The notes: generated by a model not told the origin, from the sequence alone. A stretch of 64,000 nucleotides of DNA from Pteria penguin (GCA_035048485.1 CM068583.1:45509790-45573789), one strand, 5' to 3'; shown: positions 49,136 to 61,300, counted from the first letter of the stretch. A program made the numbers and translations.

Positions 49136-49478
49136 TCTTGTTCCGATATTTGACTACGTAATACGTCCATTTATCAAACGATTACTATAATCATTTTAAA
49201 ATTATGTATTAAAGATTTTATTCCAATCAAGGAAATGGAATTCATCGGGAATATTAAAGTGAGAGGTTTAACCTGAATCGTGACATACGGATATCGACTA
49301 CTCTGAGTCACAGTTATTTAAACAACATATACACGTTCTTCTGAAAGGTTGAATCGTGTAGTATACTTGATGCTACGCACGAGTGAACTGTTTTTAAAAC
49401 AACATCATGATCTTATGCTGAAATAGAGATTTATGTGCGCAATTTTAGAATGCGATGTGAAGTGGACAAGTATATAAA

Positions 49479-52400
49479 ATGGAACTGTGTGGTTTGTGTG
49501 ATAAACCCAATAGACTGGACTTTGCATGTGTAAGATGTAATATAAATCTCCACGACCACTGTATCCAGAAACACACCAATACCAAAGATGGCAAGCACAG
49601 CGTTATTCCACGCATGGATACCCGTAAGTCTTTCGTTAGCATCGCGGAGTGACAGTCACAGTAACGTTATTTGTAAATAGCAATTTCTATCATGGCGCAA
49701 ATGTATAAACTTAAACAGAATGTCCTATGACATATTTGTAATTTGGGAAATTAAAGCATGCATGTCATTCTTGCATGTTATAACTTCTCAAATTACAAAC
49801 ATGTCTTTGGACATGACCTTTCGACTGAGAATGATAGAAAGTATCGTTTGATTCAACATATGAAATATCGTGGGGAAATGTTGATCATCAAGAGTGCCCC
49901 CTCCCCCTGGAAAAGATAAACGGTAACGCCAGATATGTCATTTTGGTTCATCTTTTCTTGGCCAAATTTAATCACCAATCTTTAAGGATGATCCTCCTTC
50001 AAAAAATTTCCAAATGAATGGACAAATATGACATACATAATACAGATTTTTACTAACCAGAACACTACTAGCAAGTACAAGTGCATTATCGTCAGAGGGG
50101 ACAGGCTTGGTGTAGCGGTTAAGCGCTTGGCTTGCGGCGCCGACGATCCGGGTTCGACTCCCGGGTTGCGCCACTATGTTTTAAGAGGTTGGTAACCTCC
50201 TGCTTCCATGTCGCGATATAACTGAAATATTGTTGAAAGCGACGTAAAACACCAATCAACCAACAACTAACTGTCGTCAGATATTTTTTAAGCCGGTGTG
50301 GCCTAGTGGATAAGGTGCTCGGCTCGTGATCGAGAGGTCGCGGGTTCGACTCCCGCCCGGGGCACACCGGTGTTCTGTCTTTCGGATGAGACAGTAAAAA
50401 CCGAGGTCCCGTGTCACGGTAGGCGTGGCACGTAAAAGATCCCTCACTGCTTCGGGTGGGTCCGTTGCAAAGGTCTAAATTTGTATGCAATGCATCAGGC
50501 AGATGCCGTCACCATATACGTGAAATAATCGTGGAGTGACGTAAAACAATAATCAAACAAACAAAACAAAAACAGATATTTTTTAATGGAACGGTCGCCG
50601 TATGATATATAACGAACTTTGTTTTCCGAACACATCAGTGACCTGTAAAAACACGTCGCATGAGGAAGTAGTAAGGGTTCTTGTGCTAATGTAAGTTTTA
50701 TGTGAAGAGCAAATTCTGGCGTAAATGTATGGCTGAATGTTTCTGCCATTTACTTGCCTGTGGTTGTGAGAACTTATTGATTTTATATACGCTAGCATCT
50801 GCCCTGTATCTTTGATATTGGACTTCATCAACCGATACCATGAGCATTCATTTGGAGATCTAAGGGGAAGGATCCTCCCCCTCCAAAACATTTCCTTAAA
50901 AATTTACGATTATTTGGTATTTTTCTTAAACATTTCTATAGTTACCATTTTCTCGTTCATCCTCGTCTTGTTTATAAAATGCTTTCCGCGAGCGACAACA
51001 TTATTCGTGTATTTCTAATATATTTGAGAGTCAAGCACATCGAATTATGGAAGAGTTTACGATTGATTGAGAATTGTTTTACGTCACTCCACGATTATTT
51101 CACGTACATATAATCACGGCATCTGTCTGATGCATTGATTAGAAATTTGCACCGTTGCAACCGACCCACCCGAAGCAGTGAGGGATTTTCTCCGTCGCCT
51201 ATCGTGACACATGTTTTCCGAAAGACAAAGATACCAATGTGTCCACAGTGGGAGTCGAATCCGAGACCTCCCGATTTTGAGCAGAGCACCTCATCCCCCA
51301 AGCACCACCGACTTCTTAAAATATAAGAATTATTGTTTTATATGAATCGGGCCGTTTATTATTGTTATTTTTACCTTGAATCCCGCGGAATTATAGGAGA
51401 TTCCTGGGGTTTCGTCGAATGGACCCCACCAGGGCTTTGCTCTATACAGCCGGGGACTGTACGGAGGTCCACGGACCCTGCCTTTTTGTAAATTTTCAAC
51501 CTCCCTCTCCCCCCCCCCCCGGCTCCATCCTTACGTCAAATCCTGGCTCAGCACCTCATATTAATCTTATTGGGGTTTGCTTGTTTCAAGTGTATGAACT
51601 ATTGTTACAACACTTTCATTTTATTTTATTTACCGTCTTTATTTTCCAGTTGCACAGATATTCACTCCAATTGCTACTGGTCCTCCGTTAGCAGAAAAGG
51701 TCAAAGTCACGGGACCAGGTATTGTTGATGGATATATTCACGATTTCCAGTCCGTGTTTGACGTAAATACGAGGGAGGCTGGTCCGGGCAATCTAGCCAT
51801 CAGAATAATAGGGCCAGCAGGAACTCCACAAGGTAATAATATGGTCCAATGTCAACCAATATGAATGGTCTCCTGTAAGTTTTTTTTTCTTCTTTAGATT
51901 ATTAATTTTTAAAATCTCTATAAGATTTGCACATAGCGTCAATTTGTCTGTACCGATCACTAATGGGTCCGTTGCAAAGGTATAAATCTCTATGCAATGC
52001 ATTAGATAGATGCCGTCACCATATACCGGTACGTAAAATAATCTAAGAGTGACGTAAAACAATGATCAATCAGTCAAACGGCTGATCACCTAATTTTTCA
52101 CCACAATTAAAAAGTTCAAGTTCAAATTGTGATTGAAAAACGGAAAAACTTGTTAAAACCATGAAAGTGACATAACTCCACCAAGATAACTAATCCCTAC
52201 ATTATATCTATTTGTCTATAATGGTCTGTTTAGTACTGGCTGCGCATGCCTTAAATGGAATTCGGCCTGTAATAGTTATTCAGCATTTGCATATGATTTT
52301 ATATATCAGTCCGAGTCAGAAGCAGACTTGGTGTAGTGGTTAAGCGCCCGGCATATATCATGGGGTTAATAAATATACAAACATATCTAAGCATACCGTC

Positions 52401-52948
52401 TTTGATGATGCACAAATATAAATCATCTGTATAAAAACTTACGTAATGCATAGTTACTGTATTTTATATTTATCAAGGTCATGAGTCGTCATGTGTGAAA
52501 TATTTTTAAGTGTAATCCTTTCTAATAAGAGTGTATGAAAGTCCTGACAGGCGGACAGTGAGAATTTATAAAAAAAAGTGGGGTTTTTTTTTGTTGTACC
52601 TGTATGGTTCAACTGGTGCTAGTGGTGGAGGAAACTGGAGAAACCGACCGTTTTCGGCTGCCACAGTGCACACTACATGAAAAATCATTCTACGCTTTTA
52701 AAACAAATAACATACGTAATTTAATTAGAGGAACCCTCAATATTAGTCTCGAATAACATTTTTATTTTCGTATATTTGTAGATTTATTCAAAGTTTTCAT
52801 GGAAAAGGACAGAGAAAACAATTGTTTGATACACTGCAGATATAATGTGACGACATCGGGAGAGTATTCTATCCATTTGATTTGGTCCGGGATCGAGGTC
52901 CCTGGCTCACCCTATAAAGTCATCATAAAAGACTCCTACGATAAATAA
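49479..52948 (+). CDS. Small B-box plus filamin-type Ig protein
   Basis: Three exons, 49479-49623, 51650-51832 and 52782-52948, join in phase to 164 codons plus stop; all borders are GT-AG. Exon 1 codes for a B-box-like zinc finger: C-x2-C-x8-C-x2-C-x4-H-x2-C-x3-H-x7-H (residues 4-39). Exons 2 and 3 code for one filamin/ABP280 Ig repeat (about 61-159), with KVTGPGIVDG, FDVNTREAGPGNL, IRIIGPAGTP and, at the end, SGEYSIHLIWSGIEVPGSPYKV. The start is secure: an in-frame tga lies at 49458-49460. There is no RING. B-box plus filamin recalls TRIM45, which has RING, B-boxes and filamin, so this may be a shortened relative or adaptor. Its 3' end faces the TRIM gene with 36 bp between stops. Confidence 0.85.
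50097..50273 (+). mobile_element. SINE family B, complete copy
   Basis: The tRNA-like head 'cttggtgtagcggttaagcg' and 'ccgggttcgactcccgggtt' carries A and B boxes. The body 'gcgccactatgtt..aggttggtaacctcctgc' follows, and the tail is 'gacgtaaaacaccaatcaac'. It is flanked by TCGTCAGA at 50089-50096 and 50274-50281. It sits in intron 1 of the B-box/filamin gene. Confidence 0.8.
50292..50572 (+). mobile_element. SINE family A, complete copy with perfect TSD
   Basis: The head has 'gtggcctagtggataaggtg' and 'gcgggttcgactcccgcccg'. The body is 'ctgtctttcggatgagacag' .. 'gatgccgtcaccatatacgt'. The tail is 'gacgtaaaacaataatcaaa' and a short A/C-rich run. The 14-bp duplication CAGATATTTTTTAA stands at 50278-50291 and 50573-50586, direct proof of insertion. 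It lies within intron 1 of the B-box/filamin gene. Confidence 0.92.
51061..51313 (-). mobile_element. SINE family A, minus-strand copy
   Basis: The plus strand begins 'gttttacgtcactccacgat' (the tail complement) and ends with 'gggagtcgaatccgagacct' (the B-box complement) and the head. It is less intact than the 50292 copy and lies in the same intron. Confidence 0.8.
51415..51560. repeat. GC-rich 'ggatccg'-group repeat, degenerate
   Basis: 'ccaccagggctttgctctat', 'gactgtacggaggtccacgg' and a C-run at about 51510 follow the order of the copies at 46615 and 49005, but the final 'ggatccg' is mutated. Confidence 0.45.
51961..52079 (+). mobile_element. SINE family A, 5'-truncated copy
   Basis: Only the 3' part is present: 'tgggtccgttgcaaaggtat' .. 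'gatgccgtcaccatatacc' .. 'gtgacgtaaaacaatgatca'. It sits in intron 2 of the B-box/filamin gene. Confidence 0.75.
52325..52367 (+). mobile_element. SINE family B head fragment
   Basis: 'gacttggtgtagtggttaag' .. 'cgcccggc' matches the first part of the 50097 copy, then the match stops. Confidence 0.45.
52783..52788 (-). promoter_or_regulatory. Possible minus-strand poly(A) signal for TRIM
   Basis: Plus-strand tttatt (aataaa on the minus strand) at the start of B-box/filamin exon 3; another lies at 52761-52766. Use of either would make the TRIM 3' UTR overlap that exon. Confidence 0.3.
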
Positions 52949-52984
52949 CGACTACTTGTATCTTTAATCTATGCCATAACACTT
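52949..52984. other. 36-bp gap between convergent stop codons
   Basis: The B-box/filamin stop ends at 52948 and the TRIM stop begins (on the minus strand) at 52987. No poly(A) signal for either gene fits in this gap. Confidence 0.8.
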
Positions 52985-55273
52985 TCAACTTGACAGTGAG
53001 TACACTGTTAGTAGCTGGCCAGAACGCCGTATGCTTGAAGTCAGCCACAGGCACTTGCCGACTTCATCAAAGCCAATGCCCACCGGGCTGCCTACACAGA
53101 GACGAGACGATCTGATCACCCGACCTTGGAAGCCGTCAGAAAAAATCTGGTAGATAGTGTTCGACCTGCAGTCGCAGACGTATATGTTGTCATGGAGGTC
53201 AACGCTAATTCCGCTGGGTTCTCGCAACTCTCTGTTTTGGAATCTGAAAGCAATATAGACGTGGGACGATATTTTTTATAATAGTATAGATTTTCTCTCC
53301 AACATTTGTAGGTTGTGTATCTGTATTTTTTAGCCATAACCCGCTTATCAGTTACACATGTATATACATAATAAATCTGACATTACTCTTCATATACTGT
53401 TTTAAAGTTTTACTTATTTACATTCAGTTCATCGAGTTTTCTTCAATTATTACCTGAAGATTTCGTCTCCATCCAGACTTCTGCAGACGATAGCTTTCCC
53501 ATCACGGTGTACGAACGACAAGGCTCTCTTTGTTTTGGCTACAGGAGTAGTATAAGTAAAGCTTTCTTTAGTGGGAATTGTTACAAGCTCTTGTCCGTCA
53601 TCTTCCAAAATTTTCAAGCATTTGGAAAAAGACACGATTAATTTATAACCCATATATGTTAGTCCTTCCGGCGAAGCGAATGTCGTGATGGCATTTATTT
53701 GCTTCAAAACTCCGTCGCTCAACAATTTATATCGGTTGATTCGACAGACGTGAGGTAATGATACCAATATTTCGTCATTTTCAACCAATGTTATGTCACA
53801 AGGAGCGGAATCTACGTCATATTCCATTACTGAATTGCGTACATTTCTTTTGAACCACTTCAATTTGTGATTATTATAGTCGGCCATGATGAAATGACCA
53901 TCCGCCAGACAAAATGTTCCTCCAGTAAACCAAACTATTTTTCTGTCACTGACAGATGACCCGTCATAGTCCTTTTCTTTCTTCATTTTGATGTTTGCCG
54001 CTTTTGTGGTTTCTAATGTTTCAGTATTCGTCACCTGTGTTTGACGTTTCGTCTGTTCCTCGGGCATAATTGATTTCTTATTAGTTTCGTAGCCAGAAAA
54101 TAGTGTTTTGTTTTCACGTTTCTGAAGACGTAAAACGTCCAGCTTCCCAATGGAGCCTAAACTAGAGATAATAGCTTCAAATTGCTCATTGAATTGAAAT
54201 TTGTAGTCGATATCTTCATGTTCTTCGTGATCTACTCTAAGAATTTCTCTGTGAAATTCAAGTTGCTGTCGTAATTTTTCTGAGGTAATATAGAGATCTT
54301 TGGATGATCCGTGCTTCGTTACTGCTTCAAGGTATTTCAGGTTCAAATCCAATGCTGTCTTTGAGCTTTGCAGTATAACTCGCTGATCTTGTATTAGTTG
54401 CGATTCTTTGGCGTGAAGAGTTTCAAAAATATGAATAGTATCATTTCGAAGACCTTCTAGTCTTCTGATCGCACTCCTTGTAGATGAATTTATTTTCTCT
54501 ATCAGTTCTTCGTGTTTGAAATTCAGTAAATTCCAATTTTGTAACTTGTCTGCACTTTGTTCTTCAGCTTTGCTGACGAGTTCAGTTATTGCATCGACTA
54601 TTTCTACAAGTTCCCCGGTGTCTTTCATTGCATCAGCTAAATCTTCTACTGTGTTTATGTCATGACATTCTTTATGTTCTGATGCAAAGCAGACCACACA
54701 GCATAACTTTTTATGATGACTGCAGAAAAGTTCAATTTGTCTTCCAGGATGCGCACCACAGAAAGAATTTGATGTATTTTCCGACATTCTTTGACTTAAC
54801 GGTCGCTTCGATATTTCATCCAATTCTAAAATGTTATGAGAATTAATTTGCCTTATCTTTTTGTGAATGGCTTTACATGCATCGCACAAAGGCTCGAAGC
54901 AGTCGTGACACCAATGTAGAGCTGATTTTGTTGTTCCTTCTCGTTTGCATGGTGAACAGAGTTGTGTTTCTTTGTTTAAAGGCGCACCATTAACAAGTGA
55001 TGTAATCAAATTATTTGTGATCATTTGCGCTGCCCATTCTTTCCTTTTTTCTGAAGGATTCGGGACTCGAGTGGTTATTCGGCAAACGGGACAAGGAAAC
55101 GTTCCTTTTCCATCTTCTTTTTCCGCAGAGGCAGATATATTAATGTGTTTTGCTAAACATTTTTCACAGAAATTGTGCAGACATTCCAGCTGTTTGGGTA
55201 CATTTAAGTCATTCAAACATAACATACATGATAGCACTGTAAACTCCTCTCCTCCGGTACTCGTCTTCCACAT
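52985..55273 (-). CDS. TRIM protein: RING, two B-boxes, coiled coil, NHL-like
   Basis: Exon 1 is 55273-53454 and exon 2 is 53243-52985 (minus strand; donor gtaata, acceptor ctttcag). They join in phase to 692 codons plus stop. The RING ligands are C16, C19, C31, H33, C36, C39, C60 and C63. B-box 1 starts at C105-x2-C. B-box 2 is about residues 171-205 (FCGAHPGRQIELFCSHH). A coiled coil runs over about 210-350. The C-terminal half has weak beta-propeller repeats, clearest in exon 2: EPSGISVDLHDNIYVCD, an NHL-type repeat. This is the layout of a RING E3 ubiquitin ligase, and bivalves have large TRIM families linked to immunity. An in-frame taa (55301-55303) lies 30 nt before the ATG. The first codons fall inside a minisatellite unit. 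Confidence 0.9.
53370..53375 (+). promoter_or_regulatory. Nearest plus-strand poly(A) signal after the B-box/filamin gene
   Basis: The first aataaa on the plus strand after 52948 is here, inside the TRIM intron. If it is used, the plus-strand 3' UTR runs antisense through TRIM exon 2. Confidence 0.35.
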
Positions 55274-55592
55274 TATCCTCTCCGCTACTCGTCCTCGACG
55301 TTATCCTCTCCTCCGCTACTCGTCCTTGACGTTATCCTCTCCTCCGCTACTCGTCCTTGACGTTATCCTCTCTTCCACTACTCGTCCTCGACGTTATCCT
55401 CTCTTCCGCTACTCGTCCTCGACGTTATCCTCTCTTCTGCTACTCGTCCTCGACGTTATCCTCTCCTCCGCTACTCGTCCTCCGCGTTATACTCTCCTTC
55501 TCCGCTGCTCGTCCTCGACGTTATCCTCTCCTCCGCTACTCGTCCTCCGCGTTATACTCTCCTTCTCCGCTGCTCGTCCTCGACATTATCCT
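55245..55592. repeat. Minisatellite 7, unit 31 bp, about 11 copies, at TRIM 5' end
   Basis: The unit is gctactcgtcctcgacgtta then tcctctcctcc. The last, diverged unit (about 55248-55277) contains the TRIM start codon. The array would be 5' UTR or promoter of that gene. Another minus-strand ATG at 55586-55584 opens a 16-codon frame within the array. Confidence 0.85.
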
Positions 55593-55639
55593 CTGAGATC
55601 ACAAATCTCTTCCAAATCTCATCTTAAATACGAATGTTA

Positions 55640-56127
55640 GTATATATGTATACTGTCCTTATGCCACTGTATCGTATAAATAAAAGAATTGTTATCTTAA
55701 AAGCCCTCCAGTTTACAAACAAGCGCATTAGTAACCTGGTGCGCGTGTAAAGAAACATACGTATATGTACCAAGCGGCGTAAAAACGCACAATAGTTTAC
55801 TAAAAGTCATTGTTATTCGTGAATATGTATATAGAGTATAGCATTTCACTTTATTAGATTCAAAATCAATTAAAATTGATTATTTAAACTATAGGGAATA
55901 ATCGTTTGATCTTAAGTTATTCTTTGGGAGATAAAGAATACTGTACGATTTTAGTTCTACATGTAGTATCGATCGTCTAGGACGGATTTCATGGTTTACT
56001 TATGCATTAGTCTCGGAGTGATAAGATACGTTGCAAGATCTTTTCAAGGCATTTCAGATTTTGCGCATATCGTTTTTACACTTACACCAGCATATAGGCG
56101 ATAGAATTATTCCATATTGTACCTAAC
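55640..56127. other. Intergenic, TRIM upstream region
   Basis: No gene was recognised. It likely holds the TRIM promoter, but no element could be named. Confidence 0.35.
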
Positions 56128-56231
56128 AAATTTATCGTCATCGTGTGAAACCCACGGGGTAGATCGTACCTCACAAACGGTGAGGTACGACCTACCCCGT
56201 GGGTTTCACACGATGATTTATCGTTAAATTT
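56128..56231. mobile_element. Near-perfect hairpin MITE
   Basis: The arms 'cgtgtgaaacccacggggta' and 'taccccgtgggtttcacacg' pair over about 46 bp. The loop is only about 5 bases (aaacg). The outer ends read 'aaatttatcg' and 'cgttaaatt'. Confidence 0.75.
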
Positions 56232-58350
56232 GTGCAAAACAAAATAATACATAAAGCGATTTTAATTTTATGTTAAATTGTTTAAGAAGTTCATCTTTTA
56301 TATATAGATATAAAATACATATAATAGGAAACTCATAGATATCGATGGCCTATGAAGGTAAACTATATTTATATGATATATGAAGAAGTGAAATATAAAA
56401 TATTCCATGGTTGGTTTGGATGGAAATACGATAAAATGTTTCTCTTTTTGAAATACAATGATTTATTTACCACATATGTAGAAACCCTCCTTTTTATAGT
56501 GATGTTGGGGAAAGGGGAGGAATGCCAGGATCTAGACCCCATATGAAACTTGGTGGGTGGGGGAGGACAAAAACCCTCCCCTCTAAAAATATCAAAACAC
56601 TGAAAAAACAAAACAGGAAATTAATAATAATAAAAACTAAATGAAATAAATAAGTTGTTTATAATTTTATGTAAAATAAGTAAAACTTGCACGCAACAAC
56701 ATGGTTGGTCCGCTCTTGTAAAAAAATTGTCTATGATCGCCAATCCCTTTTTAAACAAAATTGAGTGATCCGCGTATGTGGTGTCCTAAATTGTAGATCT
56801 GTCGATCAATTTTCAATCAACTTTAATCAGCTGGAATATCTTTCAACTTCACTAAAACATCATGGGGTTAGTTAGATTGGTTTCCGTAACCCCTCTTGAT
56901 TTTTCTTTTCACTAGGACAAAAATAAAAAGGGCGGATCTAAAGCCCTATCATGATATAAGGTAATAAAGCCCGGAGTCTCTTGATGAAAACTTTCATAAT
57001 ACACACACTTTGAAAATGACGAAAGACAGTTCGGTCTTAACCAGTCGCATGTGTTTTGGTATCAATACATAAATGGTCGTATCAGATCGAACACGAATCA
57101 GTCACCCCCACCTTTTTTGATCGATCATGGACCGACTTTTTATCACGTTACGAAACGAAATTCCAGTCTCTTCCCCTCCCCCTATAATTTTGAAAAACTT
57201 CCATTTATTTCATATTTCAATTCTACTTCACTGTTCCTTGCATTTCAATATTTAAATGCATGCACAAATCATTCAAAATTCATGTCATTCTATAGTACTA
57301 GTACATGTATATTCGGATTTCTGTCGTATTGGTTATATAAAAGCATATAACGCCCAGATCGACTTTTGTTGGTTTTATTAATTTACTTTTCGTCATTATT
57401 TAACGCATATAGTGTGCATTTTTCGTATTATTCCAGCATTATTGACCCATTTCATGTTACTGATGATTCGCCACCTCCGTATTTCCCTACACACAGTATG
57501 TTCTAAAACAAACAACAAACTAATTATGTAATTTACACTTTCAACCAGGTAGAGTTGAAATACGACTTAAACACTGGCCGATTAATCATGTCGCCAGGGA
57601 AAGTGACATGTCACCTTGAGGCGATATACACATATACATGTATTCGTCTAGTATGTGATTACGACACAAACTTCTTGCCGCTTCCGCCAAAATAGCAACA
57701 TAGTGGGTCTGGAAATAATTCCAACAGTATGTGCTTACACGACCGACTTCTTTACTGAGATCACAATATTCAGTAGATCAGGAGTACACTTGTTTCATGG
57801 TAAGTGTGTGCATGCAACGTTTTTAAATGTTTTTTTTTTTCGTCAAACCACTATCAACATATGCTACGAATATGGGGCAATACGTACGAAATATCGAAAA
57901 CGTGTATTATTGTATATAATCAGAGATAATGTGCATCAAGTTATCATTCACATGAAATAGAGAGATATGTGTGTGACTTAAATAGCTTATATCTTTCTTC
58001 ATTGTTTCGTAGTTTAAGATACGTGTTTCAGAGTAACGGTATCTCTGCAGGTAGCAATTGGCCATCATTGTGACAGTTGAATGATGATTTGCTGTTGCAT
58101 ACATGTAGATGATAGCGTAATCTGAGATGAACAGAGTAGAATGACAATCGTGTGTCCTTAACGTATATAATATTCTGTCAGATGTTTATATATAATATAC
58201 AGGTTTTACTAGGTCACCTTCACGCTAAAAATCCCAACATTTTATAAGTCATCTTTCTTACTGTGTCAAACTAACCATATTTAGAGATAAACTTAGAAGT
58301 GCTTTCATGTAGTATTTTCACCTAGTGATAAAGTTTTTTTCTGATTTCAG
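56232..58350. other. Intergenic region upstream of the TLR
   Basis: No coding exon was recognised. A 5' non-coding exon of the TLR is expected here because an acceptor is found at 58350, but it could not be placed. Confidence 0.4.
58341..58350 (+). promoter_or_regulatory. Splice acceptor in the TLR 5' UTR
   Basis: ctgatttcag preceded by a T-run, 10 bp before the chosen start codon. It implies a spliced 5' leader. Confidence 0.6.
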
Positions 58351-58360
58351 ACAGGCAGCC

Positions 58361-61300
58361 ATGATTCCATGGGCGCAGCTAGTGTCATTGTTGTTAGTAG
58401 CTGCTTTAGCAGTATCTGACGAAACTTTTAAGATCACGTGGTACCATAACAGAACAGAAGAACTTACTTTTCCTACTTCGAAATTTGGTAGCTGTTTGTA
58501 CGACAGAGATCAAGATGTCACGAAATGCATGTACGTGCGGCCGTTCAAAGAAATTAAGGACGCTTGGAGATACGATCCGGAATCGTTCAAATATTTATCA
58601 GTGCGGTGTCAAGCACAAGAAAACTATAGCAATCACCGTCATGTCTGTATCTGCAAAAATGCGGCGGACGCAGCGAATCCGGGTCAGTCACAACAACACG
58701 ATCGACATTACTACTGTCAAATAACAAAACTGACGAATAAAATGTTCTCAACTTTAAGTAATATGGAGGTCTTAGATTTATCAGATAACAACATATTGTT
58801 GATAGAGGGAGATGCTCTTGAATCAGTCCATGAATTAAAATACCTTGACCTTAGCCGTAACCCACTTAGAGAATTATCCGGAGGATTTCTATGTGATGCA
58901 AAGAAATTGCGAATTTTGATAATGGAGAATACACGCTTCTTACACTTTCCGGTTCATATATTTGACTGCGGCGTGCCCATGGATATGTTGGAATATGTTG
59001 ACTTGAGTGATAATATAATGAGCTCCATAGGCGATATGCCATTTCGGCATATTCCTAATGTTCTCTCATTGGATATTAGTTCTAATAATTTCAGCCATTT
59101 TCAGATTAATTCTTTCATGGGCGCCAATAAACTTGTTTCGTTGGATATGTCAGAAAATGACATTTCCTCATTTCCAGAGGGAATGTGCCAGAGTTTACCG
59201 AAACTCGAGTATCTTTTTATGGCAGAGAACCTATTCAAAGAGTTCAACATGACAGTTTTATCTGAATGTGCAAATTTAAAGTATTTGAATGTTTCGGTTA
59301 ATGGCATAGGAGTATTAAATGGACAAACGGCTGGACCGTCTAAAATAGAATCATTAATTCTGAGTAGAAATTCCATCAAGTCCGTAAGCAGAGCGTTTCT
59401 GAAGGACGCACTAAGTCTTTCTCGGCTAGACTTGTCAATGAATTTGATCAGTTCGCTGTCCGAGGATTCATTCCTTGGTCTTTCAAATTTAGAAAGATTG
59501 GATTTGTCAGATAACTTATTGAACGAATCTATCAATTTAGAACATGTGCTTAAACCATTGAAAGCATTATCGTCATTAGACTTAAGTGTGAATCAATTCA
59601 TTACCATTCGCTCTGGATCATTCATAGTATTGTCTCAGTTAGAAATCTTAAATATATCAAGAAACAGAATTAGCATATTGGAGGACAAAGCCTTCTATGG
59701 TCTGTCACAGCTGAAGATACTAGATTTGCGAATAAATCAAATTAAAACGATCGAATCAAACATTTTTTCGAAACTTCAATCCTTAATGTCGATCGATCTC
59801 TCGTATAACGAAATTTTGAGTTTGGATGATTTGGATATTCCGAAAGGACTTGTAAAGATTGACGTCACCAACAATAAACTCGAGCACTTCCCGAACTGCT
59901 TCGAGAACACAAGCATACAAAACATCATTTTGAAACGTAACGAGATCCAATATCTCAGATCTTCTGCTTCCCAAAATATTTCTACCTTACGATTTCTTGA
60001 CCTCTCGCGGAATACACTAAGAAACATTGAAGTTGGATATTTCGAACATATGACAAATCTGAAATCTTTAAACTTGTCTCGTAATGATTTAATATTAAAT
60101 TTGACCAAAGACATCTTCCAAGGTTTGAATAGTTTGATAAATTTAGATTTATCTTTTAACCAGTTACAGCGAGTTGAAGTGATAACATCGTTTTCATCGC
60201 TTTCAGATCTTCAGCATCTTAATTTGTCCAACAATCCTATATCATCCATTTACGACTTATTACCTAACGATATGCCAACAAATAACACGAAGTTACAGCA
60301 CGTAGATTTCAACACCTGTAATATAGAGTATGTTGGACAAGAATCATTCGATGGATTTTCTGGTTTGGCAAGAATAAATCTTTCTAAAAACTCCATGCGA
60401 AGTTTTCAACCTTTTCAAACGCAATCTCACGTTAGGTTCAACCTTAAAGAAAATCCTCTGATATGTGAATGTAACATGAAATGGTTACTAAACAACCCGG
60501 AATCTAGAAGATCATATATGCTACCAAGATGCGTTGTTTATCCAATGAATATGACAATTAGCATGCAGTCGGTTAAAGAAGAAAACTTTCTATGTGGTCA
60601 AACAGATAACTGTCCGTCTCCGTGTAGATGCTATTCAAAGGAACCAATAGGAAATATCGTTACAACAGAGTGTGTGTCGCAACTACAGGCTATTCCATCA
60701 AGTATACCAACATCGACAATTTCATTGCACTTAATGAACAATAACTTAACGACATTGCGGTTTGATTCAAAAGATGTTCAAAACTTCTTAACTGAAGATC
60801 TTTATTTGAATAACAGCCAAATTCAAGAAGTGGAAAGTAATTTCTTCACCCATTTCACAAAGTTGAAACGCCTTTATTTTGATAATAATAATCTACTTGA
60901 CATCAAACGAAACACATTTTCTTCTCTTATTGCATTGGAAGAGCTGTATCTACGAAATAATAAACTTACAAATTTTCGAGCTGATATTATACAAAACATG
61001 GATAATCTAAAAATACTTGATTTGCGATTCAACAATATATGGCACATACCTACCCCTGTATTAACGGAGTTTAGCTCGATGAGAAGCTTACGGCAATTGT
61101 ACATGGGTCATAATTCGTATAGATGCGATTGTAAGAATTTAGACTTCCATGAATGGATCAATAATAATAAATACTTATTGTACGACCGACGAGATATTCA
61201 ATGCAGAGGAAAAGAACTGGGTCAAGTAGACAAGGAACACTTTGTTTGTGCTACTGATGCTTCTGACTTCAGCAATCTTAACAAGAAGAATGTTATAATA

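Noticed and set aside
49450..49478. Earlier ATG upstream of the B-box gene start
   Set aside because: It is in another frame; the B-box frame has a stop at 49458-49460 before the 49479 ATG.
50130..50370. tRNA genes suggested by A- and B-box-like motifs
   Set aside because: The motifs are heads of SINE copies with bodies, tails and target duplications; no proper cloverleaf is evident.
54945..55640. Plus-strand ORF of 231 codons
   Set aside because: It is antisense to TRIM exon 1 and then runs through the 31-bp array.
58325..58360. Upstream ATG of the TLR frame
   Set aside because: It lies before a strong splice acceptor, and the 58361 ATG gives a proper signal peptide.
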